From: Woeseiaceae bacterium
GTDB lineage: Bacteria; Pseudomonadota; Gammaproteobacteria; Steroidobacterales; Woeseiaceae
Assembly (NCBI GenBank): GCA_028277185.1
Contig: JANQGQ010000044.1
Coordinates: 248,001-312,000, forward strand
Length of the DNA: 64,000 nt
Reading direction: 5' to 3'
Positions 25,975 through 33,195 of the stretch are shown in pieces. The position numbers and the translations under genes were made by a program. The first letter of the stretch is position 1. Each line of letters begins with the position of its first letter. The notes below the pieces were generated by a model. It was not told the origin of the DNA. It was given only the letters and a program-made list of their open reading frames with translations, and ran no database searches.

Positions 25975-26739
25975 ATGGCTGGCAGGGTAGCGGGTAAGGT
26001 CGCCATCGTGACCGGCGGCGCGAAAGGCTTAGGATCGGCGGACGCCGAAGCGCTTGCCCGCGAGGGAGCCGTCGTAGTGCTGACCGATATCGACGAGTCG
26101 GGAGCCGACGTGGCCGCCGCGATCGCCGACGACACCGGCGGCACGGTCGTCTTCAAGCATCAGGACGTTTCCAGCGAAGCGCGCTGGACCGAGATCGCGG
26201 CGGAAGTGGAGAAAGAGTTCGGCGGCATCGACGTGCTGGTCAACAACGCCGGTATCGTCATCATGGCTACCCCGGAGCAGTGCACGCTCGAGCAGTTCCG
26301 CAAGCACAACGCGATCATGAACGAAGGCGTGTTCCTCGGCTGCAAGGCCGTGATTCCGGTCATGCGGCGGCGCGGCGGTGGCTCGATCATCAACATGTCG
26401 TCGATCGCCACGCATCTGGGTTTTCCGATCTTCTTCGCATACACGGCCGCGAAAGGGGCCGTACGGGCGATGACGAAGTCGCTGGCCGTGAGTTGTCAGA
26501 TGAGCGGTGACAATATCCGCGTCAACTCCGTTCACGCGGGCGCGATCGATACGCCGATGGTGCAGGCGGTGAACAAAGAACTCGGGCTGCCGGCGCCCGA
26601 TCCCGATTCCACGGAGGACCCGGTCGGTATCGGTCGTCCGGAGGACGTCGCTAACATGATCGTCTACCTCGCCAGTGACGAGTCGCGCTTCGTGAACGGC
26701 GCTGAACTGGTGATCGATAACGCGCTGACGGTTCAGTAG
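25975..26739 (+). CDS. SDR family oxidoreductase
   Basis: 254 residues. TGGAKGLGSADAEA is the NAD(P) motif, VLVNNAGIV the NNAG motif, and Ser/YTAAK the catalytic Ser-Tyr-Lys set. Asp follows the second strand (VVVLTDID), which favours NAD. It probably oxidises an alcohol formed by the oxygenases or the hydratase. ATG 25975 follows a GGGAG ribosome binding site. It is divergent from the TetR gene and under operator site E. Confidence 0.9.
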   Translation: MAGRVAGKVAIVTGGAKGLGSADAEALAREGAVVVLTDIDESGADVAAAIADDTGGTVVFKHQDVSSEARWTEIAAEVEKEFGGIDVLVNNAGIVIMATPEQCTLEQFRKHNAIMNEGVFLGCKAVIPVMRRRGGGSIINMSSIATHLGFPIFFAYTAAKGAVRAMTKSLAVSCQMSGDNIRVNSVHAGAIDTPMVQAVNKELGLPAPDPDSTEDPVGIGRPEDVANMIVYLASDESRFVNGAELVIDNALTVQ

Positions 26740-26758
26740 TGCAGGGTGCGGTTTCGGG

Positions 26759-27070
26759 TCACTCCTCGGGGCCGACCGTGACCGCGATCCCGTCGAGACC
26801 GCCGTTCAGCTCGATCTGACAGCTCAGCCGCGAGTTCGGCTGCCGGTGTTCGAGCGCGTCGAGCAGCTCTTCCTCGTCGTCTTCGATCGGCGGCAACTTG
26901 CCGAACCACCCGGCGGCGACGTAAACGTGGCAGGTCGCGCAGGAGCACAGGCCGCCGCAGATCGCCTCGACGCTGTCGTCGAGATCGCGGATGGCCTCCA
27001 TCAGCTTGTCGCCGTCTGTCCCTTCCGTTTCCTGAAGATTGCCGGACCGATCGGTCACCGAGATTTTCAT
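26759..27070 (-). CDS. [2Fe-2S] ferredoxin, adrenodoxin/putidaredoxin type
   Basis: 103 residues. Cluster ligands follow the C-x5-C-x2-C pattern in AICGGLCSCATCHVYV, with the fourth Cys in SRLSCQIEL. Such ferredoxins serve bacterial P450s and Rieske oxygenases. No ferredoxin reductase gene is in the window, so it must be reduced by one encoded elsewhere. It is monocistronic and divergent from the SDR at 27192, with operator site F overlapping its promoter (TATAGT at 27105-27100). Confidence 0.92.
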   Translation of the reverse strand: MKISVTDRSGNLQETEGTDGDKLMEAIRDLDDSVEAICGGLCSCATCHVYVAAGWFGKLPPIEDDEEELLDALEHRQPNSRLSCQIELNGGLDGIAVTVGPEE

Positions 27071-27115
27071 GGCACGCTTTCCTTCTGTTTGCGCAGCGGA
27101 CTATACCGTAAAAAC

Positions 27116-27159
27116 AAACAGTCATGACTGTTTCTTTTATTCAGGCTGCCGCGTATAAT
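27116..27159 (+). promoter_or_regulatory. TetR-type operator, site F, with promoter
   Basis: A perfect copy of AAACAGTCATGACTGTTT (27116-27133), identical to site C. It is followed after exactly 20 bases by a consensus TATAAT (27154-27159). The flanking TTTCTTTTAT is shared with site C as well. It controls the long operon that starts with the SDR at 27192, and probably the divergent ferredoxin. Confidence 0.85.
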
Positions 27160-27191
27160 TACTGTATTAGCGGATTCCGGGGAGCAACAAT

Positions 27192-27953
27192 ATGGATCTG
27201 GGCCTCAAGGGCAAGCGCGCCATCGTAACCGGGGCTTCCCGTGGCATCGGGCGCGCCATTGCCGAGACGCTGGCAGCCGAAGGAGTTACCGTTGCGATCT
27301 GTGCGCGCGATGGCGATGCGGTCAAGGAGGCGGTCGACGCGATCAACGAGGCCGGCGGCAAAGCCTTCGGCGGTGCCTGCAACGTCAAGGATGCCGAGGA
27401 GTACAAGGCGTGGCTCGAGAAGACCGTGGAGGATCTCGGCGGTTGCGACATCTTCGTGCCGAACGTGAGCGGCGGCGGCGGCATGGATTCCGAAAAGAAC
27501 TGGTGGCGCTGCTTCGAGATCGACGTGCTGCACACGGTTCGGGGCTCCGAGACTCTGCTGCCGGCGCTCAAGGAATCCGGAGACGGGGCGATCATCATCA
27601 TCGGCTCGACGAATGCGGTCGACTACTTCGGCGGACCGATGGCGTACAACGCCATGAAAGCCGCGCTGATCAACTACGGCAGCCAGCTCTCGCAGTTCGT
27701 GCGCGGCGACGGCGTTCGGGTCAACACGGTGTCGCCCGGTCCGATCTACTTCGAAGGCGGCGCATGGGAAATGATCAAGGGTACGATGCCGAAGTTCTAC
27801 GACAGCACGGTCCGCAAGATTCCCGCCGGCCGAATGGGCACGCCGGAAGAAGTGGCGAAGGTCGTTACCTTCCTCGCGAGTCCGGCTGCAAGCCTCGTTA
27901 CCGGCACTAACCTGATTGCCGACAACGGCTACACGAAACGCGTCCAGCTCTGA
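27192..27953 (+). CDS. SDR family oxidoreductase
   Basis: 253 residues. TGASRGIGRAIAETL is the cofactor motif, and YNAMK holds the catalytic Tyr and Lys with Ser in IIGSTNAV. PNVSGGG stands where NNAG is usual, an odd variant. A GGGGAG ribosome binding site precedes ATG 27192. It is the first gene of an operon running to the haem-PQQ dehydrogenase at 33196-35028. It is likely an alcohol or dihydrodiol dehydrogenase acting after the third oxygenase. Confidence 0.9.
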   Translation: MDLGLKGKRAIVTGASRGIGRAIAETLAAEGVTVAICARDGDAVKEAVDAINEAGGKAFGGACNVKDAEEYKAWLEKTVEDLGGCDIFVPNVSGGGGMDSEKNWWRCFEIDVLHTVRGSETLLPALKESGDGAIIIIGSTNAVDYFGGPMAYNAMKAALINYGSQLSQFVRGDGVRVNTVSPGPIYFEGGAWEMIKGTMPKFYDSTVRKIPAGRMGTPEEVAKVVTFLASPAASLVTGTNLIADNGYTKRVQL

Positions 27954-27958
27954 GTCGC

Positions 27959-28714
27959 ATGTCCGCGCGCCGCGACATTCTCCTGATTTGCGGTGGGAAG
28001 TACCACGACATCGACTTTGCGCGCCTGGAACTTCTTAAGCTGCTTGCCGAGGACGAGACGCACCGCGTCACGGTGCGCGAAGACTATGCGGATCGTGCAG
28101 CGATCGAACGCGCGGACGCGCTCATTACCTACACCTGCGAGATCCAGCCCGATGCCGCCGGCGAAGATGTGCTCGAACGCTTTCTCGCGGACGGCAAGCG
28201 CTGGTTTGCCTTGCACGGAACGAACTCGCGCCTCAAATTCGTCAAAGGCGAGGGTTGGACCGCACCGAACGACGCGCCGCGCTTCATGGCGATGCTGGGC
28301 AGTCAGTTCGTCGCGCATCCGCCGATTCAGCCGTTCACCGTAACCCGATCGTCCGAACACCCGCTGGTGGCGGGAATCGAACCCTTCGAGGCCGACGACG
28401 AGATCTATCTCTGCCGCTTTTTCGGCGACCACGAGCGCCTGCTCGAAACGAGCTATTCCGGCATGGCCGAGGGTTTCGCGGAGGACGACTGGCGCGGCAA
28501 CGACGTCGTGCCGGTCATGTACCTCAAAGCGCACGGGCCCGGTGAGGTTCTGTATTTGAATCTCGGCCACGCGCGGGGACGCTACGATATGCAACCTCTG
28601 ATGGACGAGTATCCGTCCGTCGAGCGCGGGAGCTGGAAAACGCCGGCGTTCTACGAACTGCTGAGGCGCGGCATCCGCTGGTCGCTGGACCAACCTCTGG
28701 AGCGTGCGGCATGA
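27959..28714 (+). CDS. ThuA-domain protein
   Basis: 251 residues with a class I glutamine-amidotransferase-like fold: DILLICGGKYHDIDFARLELLKLL, ADALITYTCEIQPD, KRWFALHGTNSRLK and a late LNLGHARGRYD. The family is named for trehalose utilisation but its catalysis is undefined, and the nucleophile of true amidotransferases is not evident. It sits five bases after the SDR and overlaps the oxygenase start as ATGA, so it is likely a dedicated part of this oxygenase module. Confidence 0.85.
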   Translation: MSARRDILLICGGKYHDIDFARLELLKLLAEDETHRVTVREDYADRAAIERADALITYTCEIQPDAAGEDVLERFLADGKRWFALHGTNSRLKFVKGEGWTAPNDAPRFMAMLGSQFVAHPPIQPFTVTRSSEHPLVAGIEPFEADDEIYLCRFFGDHERLLETSYSGMAEGFAEDDWRGNDVVPVMYLKAHGPGEVLYLNLGHARGRYDMQPLMDEYPSVERGSWKTPAFYELLRRGIRWSLDQPLERAA

Positions 28715-30015
28715 GCGAAAAGGCGGAACGCATCGAGTCGCGGGGCACGCCGCTCGACAAGGCGCCGGACCCGGATCTCGGCAACGACATCATTGCCAAG
28801 GAGCGCTACACGGACGCGGGGTTCATGCAGCGCGAGTGGGAAACGATCTGGACGCAGGTTTGGCTGGTCGGCTGCCTCGAGCGCGATCTCGACGAGCCGG
28901 GCGCCTACTGCGCAACGGAGATCGGGCCGGAATCGATACTGCTCGTGCGGCAGAAGGACGGCGGCATCCGCGCGTTCTACAACGTCTGTCAGCACCGCGG
29001 CAACCGCTTACGCGACCGCGGTCTCGGGCACGCGGATACCTTCAAGTGCGCTTATCACCATTGGGAATACAAGCTGGACGGTTCCTTCGAGAACATCCCG
29101 GACCTCGATACCTTCCCGCAGGGCGCGCCCTGCACGGGGCTTCAGGAAATACCCTGCGAGGTCTGGAACGGCTGGGTCTGGTTCAGCCTGAATCCCGACG
29201 TCGAACCGCTGGCGGAGTACCTCAACGTCATCCCGGAGCATCTCGAGCCGTACAACATGTCGCGCATGGCGATGACGCGCGACATAACGGTCGAGTGGGA
29301 CTGCAACTGGAAGACGTCCGTCGATGCCTTCAACGAGTCCTACCACGTGCAGGGCATTCACCCGCAGCTTCTCTGGCATCTCGACGATCTCAACCTGCAG
29401 ATCGACTGCTACGACAAGCACAACCGTTACCTGATCAAGTTCGCGACGTTGAGCCCGCGCGTCAAAGTCCCCCCGGCGATCCCCGAAGGCATCAAAGCCG
29501 TGATGAAGCAGGCAGGGATGGACCCCGCGGACTACGACGGCCGGGTCAACGAGATCCGCGAGGACGTGCAGCGCTACAAGCGGGAGCACGGTGACGAGCA
29601 GGGCCGGGACTATTCCGATCTGCACGACGCCCAGCTCACGGACGACTATCACTATCTGATCTTTCCGAACGTTACGCTCAACGTGCACGCCGACGACTAC
29701 TGGCTGTTCCGCCAGCGCCCGCACCCGACGGATCCGAACAAGATGTTCTTCGACATCTGGACCTTCGAGCTGGTCGCGGAAGGCGAGGAATGGCCGGAAC
29801 GTCCGGAGCACAAGCAGTTTCGTCATGGCGAGAAGAGCATCGGCCTGGTTCTCGACCAGGACGCGCACAACCTGCCGGGCGTACAGGCGGGCATGAACAG
29901 CCGTGGTTACCGCGGCCTCTGGCTCGGCAATCAGGAGCTTCGCATCCGCCACTTTCACAAGACGATCGACGACTACGTCTACGGTCCGGGCAAGAAGCCT
30001 GCCGATGCGATATAG
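28711..30015 (+). CDS. Rieske non-haem iron oxygenase, alpha subunit 3
   Basis: 434 residues. Rieske ligands are C93-Q-H95 and C113-A-Y-H116. Iron ligands lie in DAFNESYHVQGIH (His212, His217). It shares the long insertion and the HPTDPNKMFFDIW strand with alpha subunit 2. It is translationally coupled to the ThuA gene (ATGA) and followed after nine bases by a 2-oxoacid dehydrogenase E1alpha gene. A product containing a 2-oxoacid or diketone may therefore be passed to that complex. Confidence 0.92.
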   Translation: MSEKAERIESRGTPLDKAPDPDLGNDIIAKERYTDAGFMQREWETIWTQVWLVGCLERDLDEPGAYCATEIGPESILLVRQKDGGIRAFYNVCQHRGNRLRDRGLGHADTFKCAYHHWEYKLDGSFENIPDLDTFPQGAPCTGLQEIPCEVWNGWVWFSLNPDVEPLAEYLNVIPEHLEPYNMSRMAMTRDITVEWDCNWKTSVDAFNESYHVQGIHPQLLWHLDDLNLQIDCYDKHNRYLIKFATLSPRVKVPPAIPEGIKAVMKQAGMDPADYDGRVNEIREDVQRYKREHGDEQGRDYSDLHDAQLTDDYHYLIFPNVTLNVHADDYWLFRQRPHPTDPNKMFFDIWTFELVAEGEEWPERPEHKQFRHGEKSIGLVLDQDAHNLPGVQAGMNSRGYRGLWLGNQELRIRHFHKTIDDYVYGPGKKPADAI

Positions 30016-30024
30016 AGGAAGCGT

Positions 30025-30996
30025 ATGACCGGGTTCGACAAAGGCGCGCTCGAGCGCGCGTACCGGCGGATGAAGACGATCCGCGAGTTCGAGGAGCGCC
30101 TGCACCTCGAAATCCAGCAGGGGCAAATCGCGGGCTTCACGCATCTCTACTCCGGACAGGAAGCCGTCGCGGTCGGCGTATGCGAACACCTGTCGGATCA
30201 GGACCTGATCGCCAGCACGCATCGCGGCCACGGCCACTGCATCGCGAAGGGCTGCGACGTGATCGGCATGATGAAGGAGATCTACGGGCGCGCCGACGGC
30301 CTGTGTAAGGGCAAGGGCGGCTCCATGCACATCGCGGATTTCGACAAGGGCATGCTCGGCGCGAACGCGATCGTCGGCGGCGGGCCGCCGCTTGCGACCG
30401 GCGCCGCAATCGCGACGAAAAACGCCGGCAACGGCAACATCACGGTGTCCTTCGGCGGCGACGGCAGCTGCAATCAGGGCACCGTGTTCGAAGCGATGAA
30501 CCTTGCCGTCGTTCTGAAACTTCCGACGGTCTTCGTCTTCGAAGACAACGGCTACAGCGAACACACGGGTACGTCCTACGCGGTCGGCAGCAACGACATC
30601 GCGGGCCGCTGCCGCGGCTTCGGCATGCCGGCGGACAAAGTCGACGGCGACGACTTCTTCGCCGTCCATGCCGCGATGGGCGAGGCGGCAGCCCGCGCGC
30701 GCGCCGGCGAGGGCCCGAGCGCGCTCGAGTGCACGACGACGCGTTTCTTCGGTCACTTCGAGGGCGATCCGCAGCGCTACCGCGCGAAAGGCGAGGTCGA
30801 GCAGCACCGGGCCGAGCGCGACTGTCTGAAGAACTTCGCGGCGCGCGTCACGTCCGAAGGCTGGCTGAGCGCCGCCGATATCGACGCCATCGACACGGAG
30901 GTCCTCGCGCTGATCGACCGGGCCGTGAACGAGGCGCAGGCGTCGCCGCCGCCGGCGGCGGGCGAGTTGACCACCGACGTTTACGTTTCCTATTAG
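30025..30996 (+). CDS. acoA: Thiamine-diphosphate-dependent dehydrogenase E1 alpha (acetoin/pyruvate type)
   Basis: 323 residues. GDGSCNQGTVFEAMNLAVVLKLPTVFVFEDN is the thiamine diphosphate motif, and STHRGHGHCIAKG and KGKGGSMHI are characteristic of pyruvate/acetoin E1alpha. It is shorter and clearly different from the branched-chain E1alpha at 4651. In the TetR-type regulon it probably cleaves or decarboxylates a specific pathway intermediate rather than pyruvate. It forms an operon with E1beta and E2 directly downstream. Confidence 0.88.
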   Translation: MTGFDKGALERAYRRMKTIREFEERLHLEIQQGQIAGFTHLYSGQEAVAVGVCEHLSDQDLIASTHRGHGHCIAKGCDVIGMMKEIYGRADGLCKGKGGSMHIADFDKGMLGANAIVGGGPPLATGAAIATKNAGNGNITVSFGGDGSCNQGTVFEAMNLAVVLKLPTVFVFEDNGYSEHTGTSYAVGSNDIAGRCRGFGMPADKVDGDDFFAVHAAMGEAAARARAGEGPSALECTTTRFFGHFEGDPQRYRAKGEVEQHRAERDCLKNFAARVTSEGWLSAADIDAIDTEVLALIDRAVNEAQASPPPAAGELTTDVYVSY

Positions 30997-31008
30997 GGCT
31001 CGTTGAGA

Positions 31009-32019
31009 ATGGCAGAGACCACGTTTCGGCAAGCGCTCAACGACGCGCTGTTCGAGGAAATGCGCCGCGACGAGCGCGTCATCATCCTGGGCGAGGACGT
31101 GTCCGGCGGCGCCGGCGGCAGCTCGGGCGAGCGGGACGCCTCGGGCGGTATATTCGGCGTCAGCAAGGGGCTGATCTTCGAGTTCGGCGAGGACCGCGTC
31201 ATCGATACGCCGATTTCGGAGTCGGCGATCATTGGCGCCGGCGCCGGAGCGGCGCTGGCGGGCTTGAGGCCGATCTCCGAAATCATGTTCGCCGACTTCG
31301 TCGGCGTGTGCATGGATCAGATCTACAATCAGGCGGCGAAGTTTCGCTACATGTTCGGCGGCAAAGCCAGCTGTCCGCTCGTCATCCGCACGGCGATGGG
31401 CGCCGGTATGAACATGGGCGCGCAGCACTCGCAGACGATTTACCCGATACTCACGGGTGTTCCCGGTCTCAAGATCGTCGTGCCGTCGAACGCGGCCGAC
31501 GCGAAGGGCCTGCTCAAAACCGCGATCCGTGACGACGACCCGGTCGTATTCTTCGAACACAAAGCACTCTACAACCGCAAAGCCGACGTACCCGAGGGCG
31601 AGCACCTGGTGCCGTTCGGCGAGGCGGCGATGCCGCGCGAAGGCGACGACTGCACGGTCGTGGCAATCGGCCGCATGGTCGTGTTCGCCGAGAAGGCGAT
31701 CGACGGCCTGAAGGAAAGCGGCATCACCTGCGATCTGATCGATCCGCGTACGCTGTCGCCGCTCGACACGGAAACCATCTTCGAAAGCCTCGAGCACACC
31801 GGGCGCCTCGTGCTCGTCGACGAGTCGCCGCCGCGCTGCAGCGCCGCCTCCGATATTGCGGGGATCGTCGCGTCCGAGGCTTTCGACAGCCTGCGCGCGC
31901 CGATCAAGCTCGTGACGGCGCCGCATGCGCCGGTGCCGTTCGCCCGCGAGCTCGAGCGTGCCTACATGCCGGGGCCGGGCGACATTGCTGCCGCCATTCA
32001 GGAGCTGGTCCGTGGCTGA
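31009..32019 (+). CDS. acoB: 2-oxoacid/acetoin dehydrogenase E1 beta
   Basis: 336 residues. EDVSGGAGGSSGERDASGGIFGVSKGL, FGEDRVIDTPISESAIIGAGAGAALAGLRPISEIMFADF and HSQTIYPILTGVPGLKIVVPS are family landmarks. It pairs with the E1alpha gene 12 bases upstream. ATG 31009 is used; a TTG two codons earlier is possible. The last eight bases overlap the start of the E2 gene. Confidence 0.9.
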   Translation: MAETTFRQALNDALFEEMRRDERVIILGEDVSGGAGGSSGERDASGGIFGVSKGLIFEFGEDRVIDTPISESAIIGAGAGAALAGLRPISEIMFADFVGVCMDQIYNQAAKFRYMFGGKASCPLVIRTAMGAGMNMGAQHSQTIYPILTGVPGLKIVVPSNAADAKGLLKTAIRDDDPVVFFEHKALYNRKADVPEGEHLVPFGEAAMPREGDDCTVVAIGRMVVFAEKAIDGLKESGITCDLIDPRTLSPLDTETIFESLEHTGRLVLVDESPPRCSAASDIAGIVASEAFDSLRAPIKLVTAPHAPVPFARELERAYMPGPGDIAAAIQELVRG

Positions 32020-33181
32020 CGCGCTGTACCCGATTACGGTGCCGAAGTGGGGCATCGAGATGCAGGAAGGCACGATCACGGGCTGGCAGGTCGCGTTGGG
32101 CGCCGAGGTTGCGAAGGGCGACGAACTGATCGACATCGAGACCGACAAAATCGTCAACACGATGGAGGCGCCCGTAGCCGGCACGGTTTGCCGCCAGCTC
32201 GTGGACGAAGGCGAGACGCTCAAAGTCGGTGAACTGCTGGGCGTCATCGCGACCGGCGAGGCCAGCGACGCGGACATCGATGCCTTCGTCGCGAACTTCA
32301 CGCCTGCGGACGCGAGTTTCGGTATCGACGAGAGCGAGGATACAGCCGCAGCGACGGCAACGTCGGTCGCGGAAGCGCCTGACGCATCCCCGCCGTCCGG
32401 TGAAGTCCGCGTGAGTCCCGTCGCGCGCCGGCTTGCAAAGAAGCTCGGCGTCGACCTCGCGGAAGTTACGGGCACCGGACGCAACGGCCGCATTTCGAAA
32501 GAGGATGTCGAGCGCGCGGCAGCGGCCGCGCCTGCGGCCGGTCCCGCCGCGACGCCTCTGACGAGCCGCCGGCAGACGATCGCGAGACGCCTCGTCGCCG
32601 CGAAACAGGATGTGCCTCACTACTATGTGAGTCGTCGCATCGACATGCAGGCAGCGCTTGCCGCGAAGCGCGACGGCGTTTCGGTCAACGCGATCATCAT
32701 GCGCGCCGTGGCAACGGCCATGGAAGCGGAGCCCTTACTGAACAGCCATCTGAGCGACGAGGGACTTACTGCGCGCGACTCGGTCGACATCAACATGGCT
32801 GTCGACACCGAACAGGGACTCGTGGCGCCGCTCCTCCGCGGGGTTCAGGCCATGGATCTGGAAGCGCTCACGGCGGCGTCGCGCGATCTGGCCGAACGTG
32901 CCCGCGGCAATGCGCTCGACAAGGCCGATCTCGAAATCGGCGGGTTTACCGTGTCGAACCTCGGCATTCTTGGCGCTACGGAATTCACGGCGATCATCAC
33001 GCCGCCGCAAACCGGCATTCTCGCCGTGGGCGCGGTCGTGGAGACGCCCGTCGCGATAAACGGCGACGTTGCGGTACGTCCGCAAATGGCGGTGACGCTG
33101 TCCGCGGATCATCGCGTCGTGGACGGCGCGGATGCCGCGCGCTTCCTCGCGTCGTTGGCCGATGCGCTCGAGCATATCTAG
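32012..33181 (+). CDS. acoC: Dihydrolipoamide acyltransferase E2 of the second oxoacid dehydrogenase
   Basis: 389 residues from GTG 32012, preceded by AGGAG inside the E1beta gene. One lipoyl domain carries its Lys in ETDKIVNTM. A peripheral-subunit-binding domain follows (VSPVARRLAKKLGVDL to GRISKEDVERA), then the catalytic domain ending in SADHRVVDGADAARF with the active His and Asp-Gly. It completes an E1alpha-E1beta-E2 set; E3 is again missing from the window and presumably shared. Confidence 0.9.
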   Translation: MADALYPITVPKWGIEMQEGTITGWQVALGAEVAKGDELIDIETDKIVNTMEAPVAGTVCRQLVDEGETLKVGELLGVIATGEASDADIDAFVANFTPADASFGIDESEDTAAATATSVAEAPDASPPSGEVRVSPVARRLAKKLGVDLAEVTGTGRNGRISKEDVERAAAAAPAAGPAATPLTSRRQTIARRLVAAKQDVPHYYVSRRIDMQAALAAKRDGVSVNAIIMRAVATAMEAEPLLNSHLSDEGLTARDSVDINMAVDTEQGLVAPLLRGVQAMDLEALTAASRDLAERARGNALDKADLEIGGFTVSNLGILGATEFTAIITPPQTGILAVGAVVETPVAINGDVAVRPQMAVTLSADHRVVDGADAARFLASLADALEHI

Positions 33182-33195
33182 CGAGGGAGGCAACC

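Noticed and set aside
29008-32493. 1161-codon open frame on the minus strand
   Set aside because: It runs antisense to the oxygenase, AcoA, AcoB and E2 genes, all with clear domains. Its sequence is Arg/Val-rich without motifs, as expected in GC-rich DNA.
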